In this document: piece after piece, positions 18,101-26,980 of the stretch
Layout of the letters: each line of letters starts with the position of its first letter
Position numbering within the stretch: the first letter of the stretch is position 1
NCBI GenBank assembly: GCA_944376125.1
Contig: CALWBQ010000053.1
Span: 1-59,061 of the forward strand
Length of the DNA: 59,061 nucleotides
Direction: 5' to 3'
Origin: an uncultured Lachnospiraceae bacterium
GTDB taxonomy: Bacteria > Bacillota > Clostridia > Lachnospirales > Lachnospiraceae
Notes under the pieces: model-generated
Database searches by the model: none
Seen by the model: only the letters and a program-made list of their open reading frames with translations
Told to the model about the DNA's origin: nothing
Made by a program: the position numbers and the translations under genes

Positions 18101-19096
18101 TCAAACCTTTGCTGCCGCCAGCAGAATCACCGCCAAAAGCAGTGCTGCTATGCCCTCTGCCCCAAACATCAGTTTCCCTGCCCTTTGGATGTCACGAGGC
18201 TCAATCTCCCGGTCCGGATCCCCTATAAAAGGCTTCCGGCACAGTTTTCCAAAATACCAGGCATCACCCGCCAATCTCAGATGGAGTGCCCCAGCGCAGA
18301 CGGCTTCTCCAAAGGCAGAGTTAGGGCTTGCGTGGCAGCGCCGATCTCTTCTGCAGATCCTCCAGGCGTTTTTTCCATCATACCCCAGCACAAATGCTGC
18401 CCCGGTCATCAGAAGGGCTGTCATCCGAGCCGGGATTAAATTGCACAGGTCATCCATTTTCGCGGCTGCCCGGCCAAAATAAAGATACCTGTCGTTTTTA
18501 TAGCCTACCATCGAATCCATCGTATTGACAGCTTTATAAAAGAATCCTCCGACAGGGCCCAAAAAAGCCATATACAAAAATGGGGCGATCACCCCATCGG
18601 AGGTATTTTCTGCCACTGTCTCCACCGCCGCCCGGGTAATTCCGGCCTGATCGAGTCTGGAGGTATCTCTCCCGACAATCATCGATACCGCCTCTCTGGC
18701 CTTTTCGATATTCCCCTGCTCCAGAGCTTTTTCCACCTTCATGCTTTCTATATACAGGCTCTTTGCCGCCAAAAGCTGGTAGCAGAACACCGTCTGAACA
18801 AGCAGGGACAATATCGGGCTCACTGCAGCCGCCCCTCTCAGAATCATCCAGGGGACAGCCGTAGACACTGCAGCCACCAGAAAAACCAGGAGCGCTCCTG
18901 CCGCCAGTTCCCGCCTCTCTGTTTTCTTATCCTTTCTGCCATCCTGCGGGGGACATTTCAGCAGCTTTCTCAGCAGATATTCTGTTTTTCCGATCAGCCA
19001 CCCTATGGCTCTGACCGGGTGATATATAAAATGAGGATCACCTAAAAGCAGATCCAGCGCCATCCCCAGCAGCAATGCCAATGCCGTCTCTCTCAT
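18101..19096 (-). CDS. cbiB: Adenosylcobinamide-phosphate synthase
   Basis: This 331-residue membrane protein joins aminopropanol phosphate to adenosylcobyric acid. It begins with LLLGMALDLLLGDPHFIYHP, followed by HPVRAIGWLI and the signature ETVAENTSDGVIAPFLY, then VNTMDSMVGYKNDRY and ASPNSAFGEAVCAGAL. About five membrane segments are visible. ATG 19096 fits the family N terminus; the longer frame to GTG 19162 runs into the upstream gene, and the ribosome site for either is weak. It lies 26 nt after the short CobU paralogue and before cobD, the enzyme that makes its co-substrate. Confidence 0.92.
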   Translation of the reverse strand: MRETALALLLGMALDLLLGDPHFIYHPVRAIGWLIGKTEYLLRKLLKCPPQDGRKDKKTERRELAAGALLVFLVAAVSTAVPWMILRGAAAVSPILSLLVQTVFCYQLLAAKSLYIESMKVEKALEQGNIEKAREAVSMIVGRDTSRLDQAGITRAAVETVAENTSDGVIAPFLYMAFLGPVGGFFYKAVNTMDSMVGYKNDRYLYFGRAAAKMDDLCNLIPARMTALLMTGAAFVLGYDGKNAWRICRRDRRCHASPNSAFGEAVCAGALHLRLAGDAWYFGKLCRKPFIGDPDREIEPRDIQRAGKLMFGAEGIAALLLAVILLAAAKV

Positions 19097-19122
19097 CCGT
19101 TTTTCCAATCCTTTTATTTCGT

Positions 19123-19521
19123 CTATTTGATTCTCTGCCCAATGCCGCCCACAACTCTCCACACTTCATCCGCCTGAGCCGCCAGCTTGCAGAGAATCCT
19201 TCCGGTCTCCTCTCTCCAGGCTCTCGCAAATGGATCCATTGGGACAATCCCGGAACCGATCTCCTCAGAAACGATAACCTGCCCATCGGTTCGCCGGCAC
19301 AGATCAGAAACAAATTGGTTTCCGGAAAACGCATCCCCTTCCAGTTTCATCCGGCGCTTTACCATATATGGAAGACTCATTTTCCATGCTGCAGCGCAGT
19401 ATTCCTCCCATTGTGCCGTCTGCCCGTCGCACCATATGGTCTCTCCAGCCCCAGTCTGTCCCATGTACTGCTCTGCAAATGCTCGCTTTCCCTGGAAAGC
19501 TCCTCCGATTATCAAAATCAT
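19123..19521 (-). CDS. Truncated, P-loop-degenerate CobU paralogue
   Basis: This 132-residue protein is related to adenosylcobinamide kinase/guanylyltransferase. It keeps the N-terminal strand and a modified Walker A (GGAFQGKR, Arg in place of Ser/Thr) and the C-terminal CobU signature (EEIGSGIVPMDPFARAWREE, GRILCKLAAQADEVWRVVGG). It lacks the middle about 50 residues, including the guanylylated-histidine region seen in the full CobU at 20297-20845. It overlaps the cobS stop by 4 nt (ATGA), so it is translated within the operon. It could be a partial-function enzyme, an accessory subunit or a regulator. Confidence 0.7.
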   Translation of the reverse strand: MILIIGGAFQGKRAFAEQYMGQTGAGETIWCDGQTAQWEEYCAAAWKMSLPYMVKRRMKLEGDAFSGNQFVSDLCRRTDGQVIVSEEIGSGIVPMDPFARAWREETGRILCKLAAQADEVWRVVGGIGQRIK

Positions 19522-20300
19522 CCTGTCACCTTCATTCCAATCACTAATATCAAAAGGCTGGCAATCTCACAGACCTGCAGGAAAAAACCTGCCACATCTC
19601 CTGTAATGCCGCCAAACTTTTTCTTTGCCATCTGGTAATACCAGACAAAAAGCACGGCCTGTCCCCCTGCGGCCAGCACGCCTGCCATTCCGCCAGATAC
19701 CCAAAGGGCAGCAGCCCCGCACACCAGCCACAAAATTAAAATCCGTCTGACAGACCGTCTGCCGGCGCCGTCTGAGAAAGCGGCTGCCAAGCCGGTGTTC
19801 TTAGCGCAAGGAAAAACGGCTACCGACAGTCCGGAAAATGCCCTCTCCAGAAAGAACACCGCAGCTAGGGCAATACCTGTCTGACAGTTCAGAGCTGCAG
19901 TCCGGGCCAGCTCCCCCAAAATGCCTCCGTAGCACAGCAGATATCCAGCACAGCTTATAACAGCAAAGGCTCCCGTATGAGGATCCTTCATAATCTCCAG
20001 TTTTTTCTCCCTGCTGCCGTAGGAGCCCAGGGCATCCATGGTATCTAAAAATCCATCCATATGGATTCCTCCGGTGACTGCCAGGGGGACTGCTGCGCCA
20101 ATGAGTCCCGCCGCTTCAAAACCAAACCCCAGAGCTTTCGACGCCAGAAGCCAGGCCCAGAGAAGCGCCCCCTCTGCCAGCCCTATGAATGGGAAGAAGC
20201 ACATTACATAGCGCATCCGCTCCTCCGTCCATTCTACTGTAGGGACGGGAATCCGGGAATACATAGCAAACGCAATCAAAAAAGAGTACCACACATTCAT
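19518..20300 (-). CDS. cobS: Adenosylcobinamide-GDP ribazoletransferase
   Basis: The 260-residue membrane enzyme joins alpha-ribazole (phosphate) to adenosylcobinamide-GDP, the last nucleotide-loop step. Family signatures are FAMYSRIPVP at the N terminus, TGGIHMDGFLDTMDALGSYGSREKKLEIMKD (split by helices) and KKKFGGITGDVAGF near the C terminus. About six hydrophobic segments are present. AGGAG lies 8 nt upstream of ATG 20300, which overlaps the cobU stop. The product of cobU is its substrate, so gene order follows the pathway. Confidence 0.94.
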   Translation of the reverse strand: MNVWYSFLIAFAMYSRIPVPTVEWTEERMRYVMCFFPFIGLAEGALLWAWLLASKALGFGFEAAGLIGAAVPLAVTGGIHMDGFLDTMDALGSYGSREKKLEIMKDPHTGAFAVISCAGYLLCYGGILGELARTAALNCQTGIALAAVFFLERAFSGLSVAVFPCAKNTGLAAAFSDGAGRRSVRRILILWLVCGAAALWVSGGMAGVLAAGGQAVLFVWYYQMAKKKFGGITGDVAGFFLQVCEIASLLILVIGMKVTG

Positions 20301-20845
20301 ACTCTCTCTCCTTTTAAAACCACAGGAATCCCGCAGACCACTTCTACCACACGGTCAGCCATGGCAAACAGCTTCTGGTTCATCCTGCCAAGCATCCTCA
20401 TGTATTCTGTCGTCTCCTGTGAATATTCTTCCCCATCCGAAAAGACCTCATTTGTCACAAGGATCAGATCCTTTGCCTGAGATGCCAACACACCTACTCC
20501 GTGGACAATCTTGGCCTCCAACAGCATTTCTTCCTCCCTGGTTGCCGCCCGCCCGTAAGCAAAAAATTCGTTGGCGGTCAGGTTGGCAATACACTCTACC
20601 AGAACAGCCGTTTCTTCCCAAGGGCTCTGGAAATCCACGCCGGCCAGATCCCGAGGCCGCTCGATAGCTGCGAAGCCTTTTCCCGCCCTGAGCTTTTTAT
20701 GGCGGTCCACCTTCTTCTGGTCTTCCTCACCAAATACTTCCATTGTCGCTAAATAGTACTGATATTTTACCTTCGTAGCAAGCAGAACCGATTCCGCATA
20801 TTCGGATTTCCCGCTGCCACTCCCCCCTGTAATCACCGTAATCAT
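20297..20845 (-). CDS. cobU: Adenosylcobinamide kinase / adenosylcobinamide-phosphate guanylyltransferase
   Basis: The 182-residue full-length CobU phosphorylates adenosylcobinamide and then transfers GMP to it. The P-loop TGGSGSGKSEYAE is intact. The histidine in VDRHKKLRAGKGF matches the position of the guanylylated residue, and VLVECIANL, LILVTNEVFSDGEEYS and a C-terminal VVCGIPVVLKG complete the fold. It overlaps cobT by 4 nt upstream and cobS by 4 nt downstream. It is the competent partner of the truncated paralogue two genes away. Confidence 0.93.
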   Translation of the reverse strand: MITVITGGSGSGKSEYAESVLLATKVKYQYYLATMEVFGEEDQKKVDRHKKLRAGKGFAAIERPRDLAGVDFQSPWEETAVLVECIANLTANEFFAYGRAATREEEMLLEAKIVHGVGVLASQAKDLILVTNEVFSDGEEYSQETTEYMRMLGRMNQKLFAMADRVVEVVCGIPVVLKGERV

Positions 20846-21951
20846 AGGAAATGCTGATACTCCTTTATCTTAATTTCCTGGAACGTACTCATATTCCGGT
20901 ACACCGTCTCTGCCATAGACAGCAAAGGCAGCAGAGCCACCGCCCCAGTCCCTTCGCCCAGACACATCTGTCCATAGATTACCGGCTCCAGCCCCAATTT
21001 TTCCAATACCATCGCCCCAGCCGGCTCCGCTGAGACGTGGGAAGCCAGGATAAAGTTTTTGACTGCCGGGCACAGCGCGCTAGCAGCCAAGGCAGCAGCT
21101 CCGGTAATAAATCCGTCCAAGACTACCGGGATCCGGTAAACTGCAGCACCGATCATCAATCCGGCCAGTCCGGCTAAATCGAATCCGCCCACCTTTGACA
21201 GGACATCGATAGCGTCCTGTCTATCCGGCCGGTTTCTTCGGATTCCTTCCCGAATCACAGAAATTTTTCGTTCCAGCCCTTCCCGGCTCAGCCCTGCACC
21301 CCGGCCAGTGACTTCACATGGGTCTACTCCAAGAAGAACGGCGCTCACCGCGCTGCTGGTAGTGGTATTTCCAATCCCCATCTCCCCAGCCGCTATGATG
21401 CCGATGCCGTGTTCTTTCAGCAGCCTTGCCGTCTCTATCCCACATTCCACAGCCTGGACTGCCGCCTCTCTAGCCATGGCAGGTCCCTTCAGAAAATTCT
21501 CTGTTCCAAAAGCCAGCTTTTGATCCCAGATGGGATAAGGAACGCTTTTTTGCCCTTCTGGTATAGACAGGGGAAACTGGCGAACTGCTCCCTCCAGAGT
21601 TTCTGCCACCCCCAGGTCCACTGGCAGCACGTAAGCTCCGGCTTCTCTTGCCATCAGGCAGACACAGCTTTCTCCCTGAGAAAAGTTTTCTGTCACTACT
21701 GCGGTTACTTCCTGTCCTGTCTGAGTTACCCCTTCTGCGACAATACCGTTATCCCCGCAGAAGATCGCCACTGCCTTTCGGGAAAGATCCACATCTGCGG
21801 TTCCCATGATTCCTGCTATCCGGGTGATCGCTTTTTCTAAAAGCCCCAGGCTGTCCAGCGGTTTTGCAATGCTGTCCCAGTTTTTTTTTGCTTTTTCCAT
21901 AGCTTCCTCGTCCAGGCAAATATCCCTGGACAGTGCTTCTCTCAGTGTCAT
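20842..21951 (-). CDS. cobT: Nicotinate-nucleotide:dimethylbenzimidazole phosphoribosyltransferase
   Basis: The 369-residue enzyme activates the lower-ligand base to alpha-ribazole phosphate. Evidence: LDSLGLLEKAITRIAGI, AVAIFCGDNGIVAEGVTQT, GEMGIGNTTTSSAV, the catalytic-glutamate region near GFITGAAALAA, and HVSAEPAGAMVLEKLGL. The start is ATG 21951 (AGGAG 7 nt upstream), two codons inside another ATG. The frame continues to 22161 but there overlaps cbiA. Which benzimidazole or purine is used cannot be read from the sequence. Confidence 0.94.
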   Translation of the reverse strand: MTLREALSRDICLDEEAMEKAKKNWDSIAKPLDSLGLLEKAITRIAGIMGTADVDLSRKAVAIFCGDNGIVAEGVTQTGQEVTAVVTENFSQGESCVCLMAREAGAYVLPVDLGVAETLEGAVRQFPLSIPEGQKSVPYPIWDQKLAFGTENFLKGPAMAREAAVQAVECGIETARLLKEHGIGIIAAGEMGIGNTTTSSAVSAVLLGVDPCEVTGRGAGLSREGLERKISVIREGIRRNRPDRQDAIDVLSKVGGFDLAGLAGLMIGAAVYRIPVVLDGFITGAAALAASALCPAVKNFILASHVSAEPAGAMVLEKLGLEPVIYGQMCLGEGTGAVALLPLLSMAETVYRNMSTFQEIKIKEYQHFL

Positions 21952-21961
21952 CGTCATTCTC

Positions 21962-23365
21962 CTATACTCTTCGCTTCTGGTAAGCCCGGCAGCAGCCGGC
22001 AAACGCTTCTGTAAAATCCGGGCAGGACCGGTAATACAGATGAGGAAAGCCCGCCAGTGTGTTCTTATAGCTTCGCATACACAGCCATTCCCTTTTTCCT
22101 GCTGGTTTTTGGGCCTGGGCTGCCTCTCCCTGCTCTTCAGCCTGCCAGTAGTGAAATTCATGGCCCCTGACGGCTATTCCCTTTGACAAAAAAGGGATCT
22201 CTTCCACAGCAGTCAGAGTCAGGTAGCCGAAATTTCCCAGCCTCTTTCCTCTCTCAGAGCCCCCGGGAAAGACACCCGCCATAGGGAATATACGCCCGTC
22301 CTCTGTCCTCAGCTCTTCCAGAAGATACAGAAAACCGCCGCATTCCGCCAGAATGGGCATCCCTGCCTCCGCCGCCCCGCGAATACTCTGGCGCATGGAC
22401 TCATTCTCCGACAAATCTTTTGCATAGAGCTCCGGATATCCACCCCCCAGCAGCAGGCCGTCTAAATCCGGAGGCAGTTTTTTGTCGTGCAGAGGGGAGA
22501 CAGCCACCAGGATGCCCCCTGCCTCCTCCATCGCTTCCAGATTTTCTCTATAGTAAAAACAAAATGCCTCATCCATGGCCACACCCAGCCGGAAGCTCTC
22601 TCCCGGTTTCTGCGCCGCTTCCTTTTTCAAGATCCTCTTATCTGTCCCCTTCGGGCGGGTATGCAGCTCAGACAGCTCCAACAGGAGATCAACATCCAGC
22701 GTCTCTTCCAGAATCCCGGCCAGCCGCCGGATCTGTTCTTGGATATCTGCGATCTCGTCCGGCAGAACCAGCCCTAGGTGGCGGCTCTCAATGCGGAGAA
22801 AATCCAGAGAAGGGATATATCCTGCCACCGGAATCTTCAATTCCCTCTCCAGCACTTTCTTTAGTTCAGGATATATCATGGGGGACACTCGGTTCAGGAC
22901 AATCCCAGCTATCCCCGGCCCCCTTTCCCGGCGCCCTTCCGGGCAGTAATCCAAAAATCCTTTTATCAATGGAATTAAGGACAAGCTGGCCCCCTTGGCA
23001 TCCACTGTCAAGATCACCGGACAGTCCAAAATCCCAGCAATATCCCAGGCACTGGCCTGCGGCGTGATTCCTCCCAGACCATCGAAGTATCCCATGACTC
23101 CCTCGATTAGAGCCAGTCCCTCTTCCTTTCCCGCGGTTCCCCGAAAAAACACATCTCGAAGTCCCTCCGGAGTCTCAAAAAAGCTGTCCAGGTTCCGACT
23201 TTCCTGGCCCAAAATCTTTTTGTGGAACAGAGGATCGATAAAGTCCGGGCCGCACTTAAAGGAAGCCACTGGGAATTCTCTCCTTAAAAAAAGCTCCAGC
23301 AGGCCGCAGGTCAGAATCGTCTTGCCGGATCCGCTCTTAGGAGCCGCAATCATCAATTTTCTCAT
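21962..23365 (-). CDS. cbiA: Cobyrinic acid a,c-diamide synthase
   Basis: The 467-residue ATP- and glutamine-dependent enzyme amidates the a and c side chains of cobyrinic acid. The P-loop is APKSGSGKT, followed by FKCGPDFIDPLFH and EGVMGYFDGLGG. The C-terminal glutaminase domain has GGGYPELYA, ECGGFLYLLEEL (nucleophilic Cys) and RGHEFHYW (His). ATG 23365 overlaps the cbiET stop (ATGA) with AGGAG upstream. Cobyrinate amidation is the established role of CbiA in anaerobic cobalamin makers. Confidence 0.95.
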   Translation of the reverse strand: MRKLMIAAPKSGSGKTILTCGLLELFLRREFPVASFKCGPDFIDPLFHKKILGQESRNLDSFFETPEGLRDVFFRGTAGKEEGLALIEGVMGYFDGLGGITPQASAWDIAGILDCPVILTVDAKGASLSLIPLIKGFLDYCPEGRRERGPGIAGIVLNRVSPMIYPELKKVLERELKIPVAGYIPSLDFLRIESRHLGLVLPDEIADIQEQIRRLAGILEETLDVDLLLELSELHTRPKGTDKRILKKEAAQKPGESFRLGVAMDEAFCFYYRENLEAMEEAGGILVAVSPLHDKKLPPDLDGLLLGGGYPELYAKDLSENESMRQSIRGAAEAGMPILAECGGFLYLLEELRTEDGRIFPMAGVFPGGSERGKRLGNFGYLTLTAVEEIPFLSKGIAVRGHEFHYWQAEEQGEAAQAQKPAGKREWLCMRSYKNTLAGFPHLYYRSCPDFTEAFAGCCRAYQKRRV

Positions 23366-24672
23366 ATATGTTCTCTCCTGCGGGGATTTTCCAGAGTAAT
23401 CAGATAAATCGGGTTCTGAGCCTTCTGCATATGGTACCGCCCAATCTTTTCCGCCTGGGCGATGCCTGCCTGGATGATCTGAACCTCCTCAAAATCCCAT
23501 TTTTCAGACGCCTCCACAGCCGCAGCCAATGTCTCTAAGGTGATAGCGCTGATCACGATCCTGACCTGCGGATTTTTTCTCAGAAGGCTCTCTATCATTT
23601 CCTGAAGATTTCCTCCGGATCCCCCGATAAATGCACGGTCAGGGGCTGGAAGGCCCTCCAGGCACTCCGGTGCTGTACCCTCCACGACATAAAAATCAGG
23701 GTCCCCCGGGAGAAATTTCTGGCGGTTTGCCTGAATCAGTCCGACAGCCTCAGGGTTCCTTTCAATAGCCCACACCGAACCTCCTCCCATCCCCTGCAGA
23801 GCCAGCTTTGCCGCGATGGACACAGACCCTGTCCCAGCTCCGATATCATAGACCGCAGCCCACGGCTTCAGAGCCAGCTTTGCCAGGCAGAGAGTGCGAA
23901 TCTCTTCCTTGGTCATAGGAACCTTTCCCCTGATGAAGTCCTGATCTCTCAGAGAAAAAGCCCGGATACCGGACATAGGATCTGCCCGCCGGCTATCTCC
24001 CAGCACCAGGGCACAGCACAGACCGGAAAGCTCCTCTATCCGATCTTTCCCCTCGTCCAGCAGGAATTTTGCCGTTCCCTCCAGAATCCTCTCCTGCGGG
24101 TAAGACAGATCGGCGCCGATCACCACCCTCCGGTCACCCATGCCAGCCTCTCTCAGTTCCCTGCAGACAGACAGCGGGGTTGTCCTTCCCCCTAGCAGAA
24201 AGAAACATACAGGATTGACCCGTATCATTTCCAGCCAGTTCTCCTCCCTGCCGTGGAGGCTGATCACCTTTGCCTCCTGCCAGGGAATCCCCGCCCTGGA
24301 CGCCAGGTAAGCGAGGGAGGAAATGCCTGGAATGAACCGAACTTCCCATCCTGCCTCTTCCAGAGATCCCTTAACTTTTGCAGCCCCGCTGTAAAAGCCC
24401 ACATCACCGGAAAAGACCACGGCGGCCGTGTCGGCTTCCGGAAGGCCAGAGAGCCACCGGACAATCTCCTCACCCTGATAAGAGGTCAAAACAGCCTTTC
24501 CCTCCACAAGCTCCCAGACACTTTCCAGCGGGCGCCGGGCTCCCGCCACAGCCTGTGCGCGGCGGATCCATCTCTTTGCCTCCAGGGTAAGCTGCCCCTC
24601 TCCCCCCATTCCAATTCCAATCAGGTAAGCTGTCCTTTTCCCCTGACATTTATCTCCATGTCTGTCTTCCAT
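23362..24672 (-). CDS. cbiET: CbiET fusion: cobalt-precorrin-7 C5- and C15-methyltransferase
   Basis: This 436-residue bifunctional enzyme is equivalent to aerobic CobL. Residues 15-215 form a CbiE tetrapyrrole methylase (YLIGIGMGGEGQLT, VFSGDVGFYSGAA, FIPGISSLAYLASRAG). Residues 240-430 form a CbiT class I SAM methyltransferase (VPMTKEEIRTL, VYDIGAGTGSVSIAAKLAL, AFIGGSGGNLQEMI) that also decarboxylates the C12 acetate. It overlaps cbiJ by 23 nt. Split cbiE and cbiT genes are also common, so the fusion is a useful lineage marker. Confidence 0.94.
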   Translation of the reverse strand: MEDRHGDKCQGKRTAYLIGIGMGGEGQLTLEAKRWIRRAQAVAGARRPLESVWELVEGKAVLTSYQGEEIVRWLSGLPEADTAAVVFSGDVGFYSGAAKVKGSLEEAGWEVRFIPGISSLAYLASRAGIPWQEAKVISLHGREENWLEMIRVNPVCFFLLGGRTTPLSVCRELREAGMGDRRVVIGADLSYPQERILEGTAKFLLDEGKDRIEELSGLCCALVLGDSRRADPMSGIRAFSLRDQDFIRGKVPMTKEEIRTLCLAKLALKPWAAVYDIGAGTGSVSIAAKLALQGMGGGSVWAIERNPEAVGLIQANRQKFLPGDPDFYVVEGTAPECLEGLPAPDRAFIGGSGGNLQEMIESLLRKNPQVRIVISAITLETLAAAVEASEKWDFEEVQIIQAGIAQAEKIGRYHMQKAQNPIYLITLENPRRREHI

Positions 24673-25426
24673 ACCAGTCCATCACCTCATCTACTGTCAT
24701 TCCGCTCTCCCTGGCCGGCCGGCCGATAACCACCGCAGTAATTCCCGCCAGGGCGGCCGCCTCCAGTTTCTCTGCCATACCACCCTCAGGCCCGCTGTCT
24801 TTTGTCACTAGAAAACGGCAGTTATATTCTTCTATCATTGCCCGGTTCAGGCCCACAGAAAACGGCCCCTGGATCCCAATAATATGCCTTCCTGCCAGTC
24901 CCAGGCTTCGGCAGGTCTCCATGGCCTGGACGGTAGGAAGCACCCGCGCAAACACTCTCTCCTGAAACCGGGAAAGGGCGGCGTACTCCGCCAGTTCCTT
25001 ACTTCCTGTCACTGCCAGAATATTTCCCTCCTGGCTTTCCAGCCAGCAGATCCCGCTCTTCAGGTCAGAAAACCACTTGATTCCCGTTTTCTTTTTCTTC
25101 TGATCCTCCTGCAGTCCTTCTCTCCTCAGACAGCGAACCAACGGGATCCCGGTCTCCCGGCAGGCCCCCTGGATTTGTCTGGTCACCTCCGCTGCATAAG
25201 GGTGGGTGGCATCTATAACTGCCTGAATCTTTTCTTTCCGGATCAATTCTTCCATCTCCTGCTGATTCATCCTGCCCCAGCGCACCCGAACAGAGGAAAA
25301 ATCCGGAAGAACCTCCCCCCCGTACTCCGTGGCCACCGACACTAGGGCGTCTTCTCTGAGAGCATCCATCCGTTCCGCCAATATCCGCCCTTCTGTGGTT
25401 CCAGCAAAAATCAGAAGCCTACTCAT
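24650..25426 (-). CDS. cbiJ: Cobalt-precorrin-6A reductase
   Basis: This 258-residue NADPH-dependent reductase has the N-terminal nucleotide motif LLIFAGTTEGRILAE, then VIDATHPYAAEVT, GIPLVRCLRREG and the C-terminal DSGPEGGMAEKLEAA, all typical of CbiJ/CobK. It overlaps cbiH by 8 nt and cbiET by 23 nt, consistent with tight co-translation. AGGGGA upstream of ATG 25426 serves as ribosome site. Confidence 0.93.
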   Translation of the reverse strand: MSRLLIFAGTTEGRILAERMDALREDALVSVATEYGGEVLPDFSSVRVRWGRMNQQEMEELIRKEKIQAVIDATHPYAAEVTRQIQGACRETGIPLVRCLRREGLQEDQKKKKTGIKWFSDLKSGICWLESQEGNILAVTGSKELAEYAALSRFQERVFARVLPTVQAMETCRSLGLAGRHIIGIQGPFSVGLNRAMIEEYNCRFLVTKDSGPEGGMAEKLEAAALAGITAVVIGRPARESGMTVDEVMDWYGRQTWR

Positions 25427-26153
25427 GCCGATATCCCCTGGGAGTCACCATGCGCCCTCCCAGGTTCATGGTCTGAGAATTTCCGACAAACACGGTGGTA
25501 AACATATCCGTCTCTTTTTCTGCCAGCTCCCTTAATGTCAGAACCTCCACAGACTGGCCGTCCCGGCCAATATTTCTGACCAGGCCGCAGACAGTTTCCG
25601 GGCCGCGGCTTTCTGAGATCCAGCCGCAGGCACGCTTTAAGTAATCTGCTCTCTTTTTGCTGGAAGGATTGTAAATGCAAAGCACAAAATCAGCCGCAGC
25701 AGCCGCCCGCACCCTCTTTTCTATGGTCTCCATGGGGGTCAGCAGGTCACTGAGGCTGAGCACAGCAAAATCATGAATCAGCGGGGCCCCCAGGCAGGCT
25801 CCGCCAGCGCAGGCAGCCGTCACGCCTGGGACGATCTGAATCTCCACTTGAGGGTAATCCCCAGCCAACTCCAAAATCAGTCCAGCCATCCCATAAACCC
25901 CCGGATCTCCGCTGCAGACCATTGCTACTTTCTTACCCTCTGCTGCTTTTTCAAGGGCTGCCCGGCAGCGATCCACTTCCTGCCTCATAGGAGTTGTCAA
26001 AAACTCTTTTTCTCCGAATTGGCCTCTGATCAGATCCACATATACCGTGTACCCGGCGATCACCTGGCACTGTTCCAGGACTCGGGCTGCCCGGACAGTC
26101 ATATCCTCGTATGCTCCCGGTCCAATCCCTACTACATATAACATTCCATTCAT
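25419..26153 (-). CDS. cbiH: Cobalt-precorrin-3 C17-methyltransferase (ring contraction)
   Basis: The 244-residue SAM-dependent tetrapyrrole methylase methylates C17 and contracts the ring. Evidence: LYVVGIGPGAYEDMTVRAA, CSGDPGVYGMAGL, VPGVTAACAGGACLGAPL, HDFAVLSLSDLLTPME and the C-terminal VFVGNSQTMNLGGRMVTPRGY. The start is ATG 26153, which overlaps the cbiF stop (ATGA); the frame is open upstream only as a shadow of cbiF. This short form lacks the C-terminal Fe-S domain found in some long CbiH proteins. Confidence 0.94.
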   Translation of the reverse strand: MNGMLYVVGIGPGAYEDMTVRAARVLEQCQVIAGYTVYVDLIRGQFGEKEFLTTPMRQEVDRCRAALEKAAEGKKVAMVCSGDPGVYGMAGLILELAGDYPQVEIQIVPGVTAACAGGACLGAPLIHDFAVLSLSDLLTPMETIEKRVRAAAAADFVLCIYNPSSKKRADYLKRACGWISESRGPETVCGLVRNIGRDGQSVEVLTLRELAEKETDMFTTVFVGNSQTMNLGGRMVTPRGYRHE

Positions 26154-26929
26154 TCTTTTTTTCCTTTCTCCGCCGTGCTTTTTCCCCTGTACTCTGTTGT
26201 AAATTCCGGATGATACAGCATGGAGCGGCCGTAGCCGGTCTGCGCCGCTGCCGGTCCTGCAATGATCAGAGCTGTCTTTTTGATGCCTGCCTCTGCAGCC
26301 GCTTTCTCTAGTTCCTCTATCGTACATCGAACAATCTTTTCATCCGGCCAGGTAGCTTTATATACAATGGCTGCCGGGTCTGTCCTCTCGTATCCCCCAG
26401 CAATCAGCTCCCGGCTCAGTTCCCCCAAAAGCCCGGCGCTGAGAAAAATAACCATAGTCGACCTGTGAGCCGCCCATGATCTGATGCTCTCTCTCTCCGG
26501 CACTGGCGTCCTGCCGGCCATTCTGGTAATTACCGCACTCTGAGAGATTCCAGGGAGTGTGTACTCCATTTTCAAGGCAGCGGCTGCCCCGCAGAAGGAT
26601 GACACACCCGGGCACACCTCGTAGGCGATCCCCAGGCTGTCCATAGCGTCCATCTGCTCCCGGACAGCTCCGTAAAGGCAGGGATCCCCAGTGTGAAGCC
26701 GGACTGTCATCAGCCCCCGCTCCTCCGCCGCCCGGATAGCATCCACCACTTCCTCCAATGTCATCACTGCACTGTTATAGATTCTGCATCCCGCCTTAGT
26801 CTCCTTCAGCAGGCCGGGATTCACCAGAGAGCCTGCGTAGATCACCACATCTGCCTCTTTTAAAAGCCTGGCTCCTCTCACAGTGATCAGATCTTCGGCC
26901 CCAGGCCCTGCTCCTACGATATAAACCAT
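26150..26929 (-). CDS. cbiF: Cobalt-precorrin-4 C11-methyltransferase
   Basis: The 259-residue tetrapyrrole methylase transfers a methyl from SAM to C11. Evidence: VYIVGAGPGAEDLITVRGARLL, VVIYAGSLVNPGLL, VRLHTGDPCLYGAVREQMD, CPGVSSFCGAAAALKMEYTLP and GRTPVPERESI. ATG 26929 is preferred because GAGG lies 8 nt upstream and the family starts there; an ATG seven codons earlier (26950) has no clear ribosome site. It lies between cbiL and cbiH. Confidence 0.94.
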   Translation of the reverse strand: MVYIVGAGPGAEDLITVRGARLLKEADVVIYAGSLVNPGLLKETKAGCRIYNSAVMTLEEVVDAIRAAEERGLMTVRLHTGDPCLYGAVREQMDAMDSLGIAYEVCPGVSSFCGAAAALKMEYTLPGISQSAVITRMAGRTPVPERESIRSWAAHRSTMVIFLSAGLLGELSRELIAGGYERTDPAAIVYKATWPDEKIVRCTIEELEKAAAEAGIKKTALIIAGPAAAQTGYGRSMLYHPEFTTEYRGKSTAEKGKKE

Positions 26930-26980
26930 ATATCCATCCTCATCTCTCATTATAAAATCTGCAGAAATTCCCCGGCTTTT

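Noticed and set aside
21952..22161. Long N-terminal extension of cobT
   Set aside because: It lies inside cbiA on the same strand, has no cobT homology, and ATG 21951 has a good ribosome site.
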